A DNA stretch of 64,000 nucleotides from Candidatus Obscuribacterales bacterium (GTDB lineage: Bacteria > Cyanobacteriota > Vampirovibrionia > Obscuribacterales > Obscuribacteraceae), in assembly GCA_020050835.1 (NCBI GenBank), contig JAGVKB010000053.1, positions 89,857 to 153,856 of the forward strand. Direction: 5' to 3'. Below the pieces are notes generated by a model that had not been told where the DNA came from, made no database searches, and saw only the letters and a list, made by a program, of their open reading frames with translations. Position 1 is the first letter of the stretch. Each line of letters begins with the position of its first letter. The position numbers were made by a program, and so were the translations under genes. Positions 32,902 to 42,022 of this stretch are shown piece after piece.

Positions 32902-33296
32902 AGTTTCACATCGTTTCCACAAATTTCTAATACCATTGCTTGCACAGAACAGAACGGGGCGATGGTTACGGCCCATTACTCCGGTCAACCCCTACGGTAA
33001 TTCTACGGTACGTGTGGCGCCGACTCCCCTGGAGTCGGCGTTAACCTTTGTGGATACGAACACTCGCTTCGAGAACTGTCCGAAGTATTGAAGAGATCCG
33101 CATAGCAGAGGCGTGCTTGTAGTATTGCGAAGTAAGTTGCTCGTCCGCGGTCCGGCTACATCGAGACAAATGAACAAAAGAGACCATCGCTCATTCATTG
33201 CTAAGCATGCATAAGGCAAAGCTGTAAGATAGTATTGAACTCTCGACATCGACGCAACGTCTATATTTGTAAGGAACCGACTGGGAGGAGATGCGT
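32902..33296. other. 395-bp intergenic region with one strong hairpin
   Basis: No gene was found. It contains the perfect hairpin at 33018-33040 and two copies of CTACGGTA about 13 bp apart just before it. GGGAGGAG at 33283-33290 is the ribosome site of the following gene. Confidence 0.5.
33018..33040. repeat. Perfect 10-bp-stem hairpin (REP-like)
   Basis: CGCCGACTCC (33018-33027) pairs exactly with GGAGTCGGCG (33031-33040) around CCT. No T-run follows, so it is more likely a dispersed palindrome than a terminator. The sequence differs from the RAYT-linked REP at 9194. Confidence 0.7.
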
Positions 33297-33734
33297 ATGA
33301 GCGATATAGACAAAATTCTCGACTCTGTCCGATCCATAACTATTACGCTCAAAGAAGGCTTCAGTTCGCTTTCTTCGGAAATTCAAGGGACAAATCGACG
33401 GCTGGATGATACCAATCAGCGCCTGGATGATACCAATCAGCGCCTGGATAATACCAATCAGCGCCTGGATAATACCAATCAGCGCTTAGATAACGCTATT
33501 CTGGAGTTGCAAACGTTTAGACATGAAACGAATGAACGCTTGGACACAACCAACCAGAGGCTTGATGAGACTAATTTAGAGCTGCGAACATTCAAGCGTG
33601 AAACCGACGAGCACTTAAGTGGAATCGGCACTTATCTCAAATCCATCAATGGGACTGTGCTCGAGCACAACATTAGAATTTACAACCTGGAGAAGCGCGT
33701 CTCTAAGCTGGAAGGCGCAGAGGGAGCTGCATAG
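33297..33734 (+). CDS. Small heptad-repeat coiled-coil protein
   Basis: 145 residues from the ATG at 33297; the ATG at 33291 abuts GGGAGGAG, whereas 33297 has six-base spacing. Most of the protein is one coiled coil with a strict seven-residue repeat, RLDDTNQ/RLDNTNQ, then less regular heptads to the end. No signal or membrane segment. It resembles small structural or phage-tail-like coiled-coil proteins, but the family is not recognised. Confidence 0.7.
   Translation: MSDIDKILDSVRSITITLKEGFSSLSSEIQGTNRRLDDTNQRLDDTNQRLDNTNQRLDNTNQRLDNAILELQTFRHETNERLDTTNQRLDETNLELRTFKRETDEHLSGIGTYLKSINGTVLEHNIRIYNLEKRVSKLEGAEGAA
33399..33482 (+). repeat. Four tandem 21-bp repeats (one heptad each)
   Basis: Units at 33399, 33420, 33441 and 33462, CGCCTGGATGATACCAATCA-type, nearly identical in DNA. 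Near identity points to recent slippage duplication, so copy number may vary between strains. Confidence 0.9.
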
Positions 33735-33779
33735 CTGATAAACCACTGCAGGCAGTCGAGTAGTCAATCAGTCCAGGAA

Positions 33780-34787
33780 TCAGACAGACTCTGTTTTTTT
33801 TAAAACCACTATCATGTTCGATGTCTCTCCAGTTGCCAGTCTAATTAACACATCGACTCCGCAGAAAAGGCAGATCCGGAGGAAGTTGGCGAGCGTATCA
33901 CGCTGAAAGTCAACCGGAGGAAACAACTTGTCGGCCAACCACCTAAGCTTCGGATTGCTTGAAAGAATCATCGAGTGGAAGGTCCAGAACCAAAAGATTG
34001 CATTTGGATAGAAATCGAGATGGGCTAGGTCAAAGCCGGTCAACTCAGCCAACTTTGTTATAGACTTCCGCTCGAAAAAGTACCAGTGGCGGGGGAAATG
34101 ATAAGCTCCCCAGTGATGGTGGCGAAAGACTTTCGCATCGAGAGAACCGATGTTGGGTGTTTCGAACCAAAAGATCCCGCCGGGACGTAGAATTCGATGT
34201 ACACAATCGACAAACTCCTTAGGATCTGCAACGTGCTCAATCACGTGACTGGCTATAACCAGATCGAAGTAATTCTCCGGCAAGGCGACGTCTTCAAATC
34301 GTCCGGCATACGTCTTGTGTCCTTCCGAGGCAGCCTTCGCCACAGCCTCTAAATTGAAGTCAACCCCATGCGTCTCGACATTTACGCCATCGACTTCGCG
34401 GTAGAGGTTTAGAGTGTGCCCGTCTCCACAGCCGATATCAAGCACAGTGACCGGATCGTGTTTTGGAGCGAAGTCGAGACCCTGACGAATCTTGGCTCGA
34501 AATCCGTTGTAGCGAATTCGATGCAGCAAAGAGTTTGGATTAGCCTGCTCTTTCAGCTGTTGCTGCCCATAAGAGTAATAATTCGGAGGATAAATCGTCG
34601 CAAGTTCTGAGACATCCGGACGCGGATTTAAATAGCACAGCCCGCAATCGACGCAACGAACGACGGTGAATTCGTCATCTGTGGTGTTGTCGTATTCATG
34701 CTCTCGACCGGTAGTAACAAACTCCTGGACAGTCGAATTACAACAGTTGCAAATTTGGGCAGGTACAGTCTTGATCGATGACTTCAT
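33780..34787 (-). CDS. SAM-dependent methyltransferase with zinc-binding module (third paralog)
   Basis: 335 residues from the ATG at 34787 (MKSSIKTVP), which aligns with the start of the paralog at 841 (MKSNIKTVE). The open frame extends upstream to 34973 through the tRNA gene and is not coding there. CNCCNS and CVDCGLCYLNPRP form the zinc module, VLDIGCGDGH is motif I, ASHVIEHV follows, and HWGAYHFPRHW is conserved. Separated by about 32 kb from its paralogs, it sits 65 bp downstream of the tRNA-Cys-like gene on the same strand. Confidence 0.88.
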   Translation of the reverse strand: MKSSIKTVPAQICNCCNSTVQEFVTTGREHEYDNTTDDEFTVVRCVDCGLCYLNPRPDVSELATIYPPNYYSYGQQQLKEQANPNSLLHRIRYNGFRAKIRQGLDFAPKHDPVTVLDIGCGDGHTLNLYREVDGVNVETHGVDFNLEAVAKAASEGHKTYAGRFEDVALPENYFDLVIASHVIEHVADPKEFVDCVHRILRPGGIFWFETPNIGSLDAKVFRHHHWGAYHFPRHWYFFERKSITKLAELTGFDLAHLDFYPNAIFWFWTFHSMILSSNPKLRWLADKLFPPVDFQRDTLANFLRICLFCGVDVLIRLATGETSNMIVVLKKTESV

Positions 34788-34852
34788 GGCACTAATAATA
34801 CAGTCCCGTGAAGACCACTGAACCATGACGAGAGATATCTTGTAACCAGAAT

Positions 34853-34952
34853 TGGAGGGAATGTGAGGGACTCGAACCCCCAAGTAACGACTTCGGCCGC
34901 CACTTCGACGGTTTTGCAGACCGTGCGCCACAACCAGTGACGAAACATCCCC
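34853..34952 (-). tRNA. Non-canonical tRNA-Cys(GCA) with tRNA-Sec-like architecture
   Basis: 100 bases including an encoded CCA. Acceptor stem GGGGATGT/ACATTCCC (34952-34945 with 34864-34857, 8 bp, one G-U), discriminator T at 34856, CCA 34855-34853. D arm CGTCAC-TGGTT-GTGGCG, a 6-bp stem with one U-G pair. Anticodon stem ACGGT/ACCGT with loop CTGCAAA, anticodon GCA at 34917-34915. A variable arm of up to ten base pairs with a CGAA loop (34905-34882). T arm GGGGG-TTCGAGT-CCCTC. Ordinary tRNA-Cys has a 7-bp acceptor and a 4-5 base variable loop; the 8/5 branch, 6-bp D stem and long arm are hallmarks of bacterial tRNA-Sec. U73 and GCA favour cysteine. Confidence 0.85.
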
Positions 34953-35248
34953 GCATTGCTGCTTCCACTGCAAGTGGTCGAGGCTGCACGTCAGTTTGAC
35001 CGGTACTGATATCAGCTAAGCAGGATGATCGGATTTCGGTGGTTGACCGAGCAACTCTCGGTCTGGCATAGTCTTCAGCTAGAAGGCAGCCATCTGTTTA
35101 TGCGCAATTCCGATCACCCCCTTCAATTCTCACTAACAAGCAAACTACTGCTTCAAATTTAACGCCTTGAGGGCGCTTTTGCATAGCCGAATTAATCTTT
35201 GCCAGATGCGGACCCACCCAATTGAAAGAAAGAGCGTCGTCTCCGGCG

Positions 35249-36250
35249 CTACAGATCGACCACCACCGAACCAGCCGTTCTAGAAATCTGGCGCCAGTAG
35301 TCAGAAAGAAACTTGCCGTAGCTCTCCCGCAATCCGTACTGGCTACGGTAAAACTTGTCCTTCTGCATGAGCTTGTGCAGCTCTGGCAGGTAGTAGTGCG
35401 GAACCGATGGGAACATGTGATGCTCACCGTGATAATTGAAATCGAAGGATGCAAGAAAAAGCCGGTCCAGCAGGCTGACATGCAGAACGGTGCAAAGCCG
35501 CTCCCTGGCCCCGCCTTCTTCGTCAGTCACTAACTTGGCGTGATCGACAAAACCACGCAGGAAGCCAAGGAAAGTACCAAGCGTAAAGATTGGACCGAGC
35601 CAAAGGGCGAAATATAACCACCACTGACCAGACACCAACCACAAGATGGAAAAGATTACAGCCTGCACCGGCACAAGATTGAGTATCTCTGGATGCCCTC
35701 GCCGGCTGACGACAACCGCGCTCGCGCCGCTGGAAGCTGGCGCCTTACCGAGTGGACGAAGAAATCCATTGACGACGATGGATGTCCAAAGTTGTCCGCC
35801 AAAGACCAAGCGAGCAAAGTGCAGAACAAACTGGCGGGGTGTGCTTTTGTCATCTTCCCAGTGAAATCCCCGGTCAGGATCCTCTGAGGTATTGAGCAGT
35901 TTATGATGGGCCATGTGCACAGCTCGGGACGATCCAAAGATCGATCCCATCGGATAGGCACACAACCAGGCGCCGATCAGATCGTTCCACTTCTTATTTG
36001 GCAAGAAAGCCGAATGTTGCGCCTCATGACCGAGCGCCAGTGCCGCTCCCATTCTTGAAGTCACTACCAAAAAGGCAAAGGCGAATGTAAAAGGGTTTGG
36101 CCAGGCAGCATAGACAGCAACGCCCAAAGCGAGCATGCCCCACGACCAGAAGATAAGATCGACTAACGCTCTGCCGACCTTAGGCTTCGCCTTTCGAACG
36201 AAGTCTTGAACAGCATCCGAACTAGAATTCGGTTCAGCAACGTTTAGCAT
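35249..36250 (-). CDS. Membrane fatty-acid desaturase
   Basis: 333 residues with several membrane segments. The three histidine boxes that hold the di-iron centre are HEAQH (about residue 75), HMAHH (about 111) and HGEHH (about 275). The family introduces double bonds into acyl chains using oxygen and reduced ferredoxin or cytochrome. The order and spacing fit acyl-lipid desaturases or the related carotenoid/sphingolipid group. An oxygen-using metabolism is implied. A weak stem CGCC-CTCAA-GGCG lies near 35165-35178 downstream on this strand. Confidence 0.85.
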   Translation of the reverse strand: MLNVAEPNSSSDAVQDFVRKAKPKVGRALVDLIFWSWGMLALGVAVYAAWPNPFTFAFAFLVVTSRMGAALALGHEAQHSAFLPNKKWNDLIGAWLCAYPMGSIFGSSRAVHMAHHKLLNTSEDPDRGFHWEDDKSTPRQFVLHFARLVFGGQLWTSIVVNGFLRPLGKAPASSGASAVVVSRRGHPEILNLVPVQAVIFSILWLVSGQWWLYFALWLGPIFTLGTFLGFLRGFVDHAKLVTDEEGGARERLCTVLHVSLLDRLFLASFDFNYHGEHHMFPSVPHYYLPELHKLMQKDKFYRSQYGLRESYGKFLSDYWRQISRTAGSVVVDL

Positions 36251-36504
36251 AGCCGGGCGCCAGAATTCCCTTACTTAAAGTGGCAAAAGGGTGGTCAATT
36301 GGTACTTGCAGACAATAGTAAGTTTAGCTTATTAATCATCAAGCGGTAACCCCGGCAGCCCAGCGAGTTCTGGAGCCAGACAGATAAAAGAGAGATCTGT
36401 GTTAACTTAATGTTGTTGTGGTGTTCCTCTCCTCCCGGGCCAAGCCAGGAAAGTCAGTTGAAGAGGTGGTTAGTATTGCGACCGTAGGCTGTTAAGGTCT
36501 GTCT

Positions 36505-37494
36505 ATGCAAGTGATGGTTCTGGAGAGTCCGGGAGCCGGATTAGTTAAACGGGAGCGCCCGATCCCCGAACCGGGACAGGGCGAAGTTCTTTTAAAGGTT
36601 AAGGCATGCGGAGTCTGCCGGACCGATCTCCACGTCGTAGACGGAGAGCTGCCAAAAACGCCTCACCCGATCGTGCCCGGTCACGAAATAGTAGGCATCG
36701 TTAGAAAATTGGGAACTGCTGTGCGTAGTCTGACAGTCGGACAAAAGGTAGGCGTTCCCTGGCTGAGCAGCACTTGCGGTGACTGCACTTTCTGCTTGGA
36801 CGGGCAAGAGAATTTATGCGATTCGGCGATATTCACTGGCTATCTGCGCGATGGCGGGTATGGTGAGTACGTCCTGGCGGACGCATCATTTTGTATTCGG
36901 CTGCCTGACTCTTGCGACGAGGTAGAGACAGCACCGCTCCTCTGTGCAGGATTAATTGGCTGGCGCGCCCTGAAGTTTGCAGGCAACGCCAGAGTGCTCG
37001 GACTTTACGGATTCGGCGCAGCAGCCCATATTGTGATTCAGCTGGCACGGCACCAGGGACGCCGAGTCTTCGCATTCACGAAACCAGGCGATCGAGACGG
37101 TCAAACCTTCGCGAGATCGCTGGGAGCAGAGTGGGCAGGCGGCTCCGATCAGATGCCACCAGAACTGCTGGACTCCGCCATCATCTTCGCACCGGTCGGC
37201 TCACTGGTTCCGACCGCGCTGGCCGCGACAAGAAAGGGTGGAAGAGTCGTATGCGCCGGAATTCATATGAGCGATATCCCGTCATTTCCATACGAAATAC
37301 TTTGGGGAGAAAGATCCATCGTATCAGTCGCAAATCTGACGCGCCATGACGCCCAAGAGTTCTTCGCACTGCTCCCTTCTGTTGCAATTGAGACAACAGT
37401 AAAACGCTATGCGCTCGAAGATGCAAATAGTGCACTCGACGATCTTCGCAGCGGTCGCATCAAAGGAGCAGCGGTATTAGTTACGCCCGGCTAG
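36505..37494 (+). CDS. Zinc-dependent alcohol dehydrogenase (MDR family)
   Basis: 329 residues. The catalytic zinc site is CGVCRTDLHVVDGEL with PGHEIVG, and the structural zinc loop is CGDCTFCLDGQENLC. The nucleotide-binding fold is less typical: LGLYGFGAAAHIVIQLA replaces the usual GxGxxG. This matches the AdhP/zinc-binding alcohol dehydrogenase group that prefers simple alcohols. It is convergent with recQ. Confidence 0.88.
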   Translation: MQVMVLESPGAGLVKRERPIPEPGQGEVLLKVKACGVCRTDLHVVDGELPKTPHPIVPGHEIVGIVRKLGTAVRSLTVGQKVGVPWLSSTCGDCTFCLDGQENLCDSAIFTGYLRDGGYGEYVLADASFCIRLPDSCDEVETAPLLCAGLIGWRALKFAGNARVLGLYGFGAAAHIVIQLARHQGRRVFAFTKPGDRDGQTFARSLGAEWAGGSDQMPPELLDSAIIFAPVGSLVPTALAATRKGGRVVCAGIHMSDIPSFPYEILWGERSIVSVANLTRHDAQEFFALLPSVAIETTVKRYALEDANSALDDLRSGRIKGAAVLVTPG

Positions 37495-37541
37495 TTTTGC
37501 TCGACTGTGGTGGCAACCCTACGCTTAACCGATACGTCGAG

Positions 37542-39434
37542 TTATTTTCCGACGTCCAAAGCAATCCCCCTCGTGCGACAATCATGCACGAGAGCATCAA
37601 GGAAGATTTCTCCAAACGCAAGTAATTTTGAATCACCGATACCGTAAATCTTACGCATCCGCTCCAATTTCGACGGTCTTACACGGGCCAACTCTCGCAG
37701 CGTCGCGTCGGTGAAAATGACATATGGTGGCACGTGTCTTTCTTCGGCGAGCGTTCTGCGCAGCTGACGAAGCGTATCGAAAAGCTCTCTGTCTACACCT
37801 TCCCAGGATGTCGCATCGGCCTTCGATCGCTTTACCTGCTCGTCTTTGCCATGCTTCACCGGTTGCAGCAAGCGCACCAGACGTTGCTTGCGCATAACTT
37901 CCCACGAGCCTTGATTGAGCCGAAGAATCGGAATGTTGCGTCCAAGCTCGCCGATGTTTTCCTGAATCAGTACATCCTGGCTAATCAGTTGATAAACCCA
38001 GTCTCGAATATTCTCGGCGCTATGATCGCGCAGCAGACCGTAAGTGCTGAGCTTATCGTGTCCCCTGAGTCGGATATTCTCGGTATTCTCTCCGCGCAGA
38101 ATAGACACGCAATGTCCGATGCCATAGTGCTCCTTTACCCGCGCCACGCAGGACAAGATCATCTGCGCGATTTCAATTGAGTTCTCGACAGCAATGGTGT
38201 CTCCGAAGCAGATATCGCAGGCAGAGCAGCTTTCCGACTGATAAGCTTGACCGAAGTAACGGACCAAAAGCTTATGCCTGCAAGCTGCACCCCGGCAATA
38301 GTTGTCCATCTCCTTGAGGTGTTGCATTGAGTGGGCAACGAATGAAGGATCGACTTCAGGCTCGGCTCCGGACTTTTCAATGATCGACTTCCAGGTAAAG
38401 AAGTCAGCGCCGCCGTGAAGCAGCACGCACTCGGCTTCCAGTCCGTCCCGGCCGGCACGGCCGGTCTCTTGCTGATAGTGCTCCAGCGACTTCGGCATCG
38501 CGGCATGCAGCACATATCTGACATTTGATCGATCGATGCCCATTCCAAAGGCCACAGTGGCCACTACGACATCACATTCTTCTGCTGTAAACGCATCTTG
38601 AGTCGCACAGCGCTGCTCCGGACCCAATCCGGCGTGATAAGGCATCGCCTTCACACCCTTCTTAACCAATTGAGCGGTAATCTCGTCGACATCTGCCCGG
38701 CGCAGGCAATAGACAATTCCACCTTCTCCGCGATGCCGGTCGATAATGTCCATAACCTGCTTTATCATTGTGCCGCGGCGCGAAACAACTCGATAAGTTA
38801 GATTCGGACGGTCGAAATCTCCAACCAATATCTCGGGTCGCACTAATCCTAATTGCTCGACGATATCCCGCCGAACCGGCTCGGTGGCTGTGGCCGTGTA
38901 GGCATGCATGGATGCGCGGGGAAAGGACTCGCGCAACTTGGCAAGCTGCCTGTACTCGGGACGAAAATCATGACCCCACTGACTGATGCAGTGCGCTTCA
39001 TCAATCGCAAAAGTTCTTACATCAATCTGCCTCAGCAGATCACAAAGATCAGTCTGAATCAGCCGCTCAGGAGATACAAACAATAGGCGAATCACGCCAC
39101 TGCGGATATCGCGAACATATTCATGCCGCTCGGCGGAGGTTTGAGAGCTGTCCAGCTGAATCGCGTTGATTCCGCAAGACTTAAGTCCGTCGACCTGATC
39201 TTTCATAAGCGAAATCAGCGGCGAGATGACGACTGTGGTATCACCGCGCAGAGCAGCCGGAGCCTGGTAGCAAAGTGATTTTCCACCACCGGTAGGCAGT
39301 ACCACCAGTGAGTCGCGACCTTCCAGCACAGCCTGCATGGCCGGCTCCTGTAAAGGTCTCAAAGTATCGATGCCCCAATAACGGGCGATCAGCTCCTTGA
39401 GTTCAGAAAGCTGTTTGAAAGTGGTGGAAGCCAT
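37542..39434 (-). CDS. recQ: ATP-dependent DNA helicase RecQ
   Basis: 630 residues from the ATG at 39434 (MASTTFKQLS), preceded by GGAGAG at eight bases; the frame is open further upstream to 39506. Helicase motifs: TGGGKSLCYQAP (I), IDEAHCISQWGHDFRPEY (II with aromatic loop) and QQETGRAGRDG (VI). The RecQ-C-terminal zinc site is CRGAACRHKLLVRYFG with CSACDIC. A C-terminal HRDC domain is present (LFDTLRQLRRTLAEERHVPP). It unwinds recombination and replication intermediates 3'-5'. Full length and intact. Confidence 0.95.
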   Translation of the reverse strand: MASTTFKQLSELKELIARYWGIDTLRPLQEPAMQAVLEGRDSLVVLPTGGGKSLCYQAPAALRGDTTVVISPLISLMKDQVDGLKSCGINAIQLDSSQTSAERHEYVRDIRSGVIRLLFVSPERLIQTDLCDLLRQIDVRTFAIDEAHCISQWGHDFRPEYRQLAKLRESFPRASMHAYTATATEPVRRDIVEQLGLVRPEILVGDFDRPNLTYRVVSRRGTMIKQVMDIIDRHRGEGGIVYCLRRADVDEITAQLVKKGVKAMPYHAGLGPEQRCATQDAFTAEECDVVVATVAFGMGIDRSNVRYVLHAAMPKSLEHYQQETGRAGRDGLEAECVLLHGGADFFTWKSIIEKSGAEPEVDPSFVAHSMQHLKEMDNYCRGAACRHKLLVRYFGQAYQSESCSACDICFGDTIAVENSIEIAQMILSCVARVKEHYGIGHCVSILRGENTENIRLRGHDKLSTYGLLRDHSAENIRDWVYQLISQDVLIQENIGELGRNIPILRLNQGSWEVMRKQRLVRLLQPVKHGKDEQVKRSKADATSWEGVDRELFDTLRQLRRTLAEERHVPPYVIFTDATLRELARVRPSKLERMRKIYGIGDSKLLAFGEIFLDALVHDCRTRGIALDVGK

Positions 39435-39643
39435 AGCAGTTCTCTCCGAGCTGAGTATACATTCACAGGAACTGGGTAATCCAGTATAGGAATTAACCTC
39501 ATGCAATTTACTGAGGAATTCAACAGTAAATGATTGAACTCCAGGCTAGCGCTTCTGAAGTTTGCGATCGCAGGCAGCGGGGTATCTTATCAGCACTGGC
39601 AATAAGCTGGTTGCGGATCGCGCAGCTTCAAGGGGAAGATTCG

Positions 39644-40540
39644 ATGGAAAGGCGAGCTTTCGGTAAGACCGGCATGACGGTGAGCGCTCTAGGTTTTGGA
39701 GGAGCCGAGATAGGATTTCGAGGAGTGGCCCAGGACAAAGTAGATAAGCTGCTGGGCAGCGCTCTCGAGTCAGGGCTCAATGTCATCGACACCGCCGAAT
39801 GTTACGCAAACAGCGAAGAGCTGATCGGCAAGGCGGTCTCCAATCGCAGGCAGGAGTTCTACTTACTCACGAAAGTCGGACACGCAGGCTCCTGGGGTAT
39901 AGATGACTGGAGCAAGAGCGGCATTGAGAAGTCGATTGACAGAAGCCTGAAGCGATTGAAGACTGATTACGTGGATCTCGTTCAATTGCACAGCTGCGAC
40001 GAGGAGATGCTACGCAAAGGAGAGGTCGTGGAAGCGCTGGTCAAAGCACGCGCGGCCGGCAAGACTCGCCACATCGGTTACAGCGGAGACGGAATGACAG
40101 CACTTTATGCAGTCAACATGGATGTGTTTGATACGCTGCAAACATCAGTTAGCATCGCGGATCAGCAGTCGATTGAGCTCACTGTTCCGGAAGCCGAAAG
40201 AAGAGGGATGGGAGTAATAGTCAAACGTCCCATAGCCAATGCCGCCTGGCGATTGGGGAGCAAACCGGTTGACGAGTACAGCAAGCCATACTTCGAACGA
40301 TTGAAAGAATTGAAATACGATTTCATCAACGGCGACATGCAGTCTTCCATCGAAGTAGCGCTTCGATTTACGCTTACCGTGCCGGGAGTCCATACGGCAA
40401 TTGTCGGTACGACTCAGCCAGGACGATGGCAAGAGAATGCGACACTTTTAGCGAAAGGACCTCTGCCTCCCGCTCAATTCGAAGCGATCAGGCTACGCTG
40501 GAAAGCAGTGTCCTCAGCTGATTGGGTCGGTCAAATCTAG
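39644..40540 (+). CDS. Aldo/keto reductase
   Basis: 298 residues from the ATG at 39644, with AAGGGGAAG just upstream; the longer open frame from 39530 overlaps the recQ promoter region and is not needed. MERRAFGKTGMTVSALGFGG is a typical start. The catalytic set is D in VIDTAECY, K in LLTKVGH and H in VQLHSCD. NADPH-dependent carbonyl reduction is expected; the substrate is unknown. The last four bases overlap the end of the convergent protoporphyrinogen oxidase gene. Confidence 0.9.
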   Translation: MERRAFGKTGMTVSALGFGGAEIGFRGVAQDKVDKLLGSALESGLNVIDTAECYANSEELIGKAVSNRRQEFYLLTKVGHAGSWGIDDWSKSGIEKSIDRSLKRLKTDYVDLVQLHSCDEEMLRKGEVVEALVKARAAGKTRHIGYSGDGMTALYAVNMDVFDTLQTSVSIADQQSIELTVPEAERRGMGVIVKRPIANAAWRLGSKPVDEYSKPYFERLKELKYDFINGDMQSSIEVALRFTLTVPGVHTAIVGTTQPGRWQENATLLAKGPLPPAQFEAIRLRWKAVSSADWVGQI

Positions 40541-42003
40541 TAAACCACCGGCTTGATCGACCCTGTAATATTCTCATATATGGACTCGGCAGCCTGCTCG
40601 CCGCTTTGTATGCAATCCGGAATTCCGACGCCGCGATAAGCACTGCCAGCCACATAGAGACCGGGCAAAGAACTGAGGCGAGATGCAATTTTTTCCACCA
40701 GATCAAGATGCTCGACTTGATATTGCGGCATTGATCGCGGCCACCTTGATACGAGTGTGAAAATCGGCTCAGCAGAAACGCCGAGGTAGCGCCGGAGATC
40801 CCTGCGCGATAATCTCAATAGCTCATCATCGTCGAGCGCACATACATGCGGGTTAAGCGCACCACCGATAAATGCTCGCAGAAGAACCTTGCCATAAGGA
40901 GCACGCCCGGCGAATTTCACACTGCTGAAACTGCATGCAATCAAAGAAGATGACTCGACTGCCGGAACAACGAAGCCGAATCCGTCCAAGCGATGGGCAA
41001 TGTCATCTCGGTTGTACATCAGATTGATGACAGCCGAAGATGCTGACTCGACTCTTGCAAGCTCTGACGCAAGGGCAGCATCTGCGCCGGAAACGAGACC
41101 AGCTCCCACCTTGGCGGAGGTAGCTAGAACAACGACGTCGGCAGAAAGTCTTTCGCCTGACTCTAGTACAACGTCCCATTCCGATCCGCGCGAACCAGGC
41201 ACCACCTGCAATACCGCACTGTTCAATCTCATAGCGGTCGACGGCAGTTTTGCGACTATTGCATCGACAAGAACTTGCATGCCATCGTCCAAACTGACGA
41301 ATGAGCCGTACCTTGCACCACTTTCCTTTCGGCTTACCGAATTCTCGCTCTGCTCGGACATCAGCCCTTTAATGACGCTGCCGTACTTTGCCTCCAGCTC
41401 AAGAAATCTTGGCATAGTCGCTCTCAAGCTGAGTTTTGCGGGATCTGCGGTGTATACACCGCCAAGCAGCGGCTGAGCAATTCGCTCGAGCGCTTCCTGT
41501 CCGAGACGTCTCTGCACGAAATCAGCCAGGCTTTCATCTCCTGAGTTGTCGCGTCTCGGCAAAAACAGATCCATCGCCATGCGAATCTTACCAATCGGGC
41601 TGAACAATGGAGACATAACAAAAGGCCACCACCGCCCGGGAGCCATCATCATAAACCCTTCCGGCACCGGATGAAGTTTGCCGCGAAATGCAATGAAAGC
41701 TCTTCGAAACTTCTCGTTTGTACTTACTACCCTGTCTGTAATCCCGAGGCGGTGGCAAAGATTTACTCCGGCCGGCTTTTGGGTAATGAATGAGTCGGGT
41801 CCACATTCCAAGATACATTCATGTTCTCGTATTGTCTGAATCACACCGCCCAGCCTATTCCCAGACTCAACGAGAAGGACTGACGGTCGCGAACTTTCAG
41901 GTTGCGAGCCGAAAAGCTCTTGCAAACGGTAGGCGCAAGCGAGTCCGGCGATGCCACCACCTATGATGACTATTTTTCCTGGTTGAGGACTGGAAGCCGA
42001 CAC
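40537..42003 (-). CDS. hemY: FAD-dependent protoporphyrinogen/coproporphyrinogen oxidase
   Basis: 488 residues. The FAD-binding N-terminus is KIVIIGGGIAGLACAYRLQE, followed by the family marker GNRLGGVIQT and ECGPDSFI. The C-terminal FAD contact is PGLYVAGSAYRGVGIPDCI. It oxidises protoporphyrinogen IX, or coproporphyrinogen III in the coproporphyrin-dependent route, with oxygen. The sequence alone does not decide which. It is the third gene of a hemE-hemH-hemY operon, 19 bp after hemH. Confidence 0.9.
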   Translation of the reverse strand: MSASSPQPGKIVIIGGGIAGLACAYRLQELFGSQPESSRPSVLLVESGNRLGGVIQTIREHECILECGPDSFITQKPAGVNLCHRLGITDRVVSTNEKFRRAFIAFRGKLHPVPEGFMMMAPGRWWPFVMSPLFSPIGKIRMAMDLFLPRRDNSGDESLADFVQRRLGQEALERIAQPLLGGVYTADPAKLSLRATMPRFLELEAKYGSVIKGLMSEQSENSVSRKESGARYGSFVSLDDGMQVLVDAIVAKLPSTAMRLNSAVLQVVPGSRGSEWDVVLESGERLSADVVVLATSAKVGAGLVSGADAALASELARVESASSAVINLMYNRDDIAHRLDGFGFVVPAVESSSLIACSFSSVKFAGRAPYGKVLLRAFIGGALNPHVCALDDDELLRLSRRDLRRYLGVSAEPIFTLVSRWPRSMPQYQVEHLDLVEKIASRLSSLPGLYVAGSAYRGVGIPDCIQSGEQAAESIYENITGSIKPVVY

Positions 42004-42022
42004 TGGGACCTCTCCTAGCTTC

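Noticed and set aside
33399..33482. CRISPR-like array
   Set aside because: The four 21-bp units have no spacers and encode in-frame heptads of a coiled coil.
34853..34952. Calling the tRNA a true selenocysteine tRNA
   Set aside because: The anticodon loop is CTGCAAA (GCA), not TCA, and the discriminator is T rather than G. No TGA-containing selenoprotein gene or sel gene was seen in the window.
34788..34973. N-terminal extension of the third methyltransferase
   Set aside because: It runs through the tRNA gene; the ATG at 34787 aligns with the start of its paralog.
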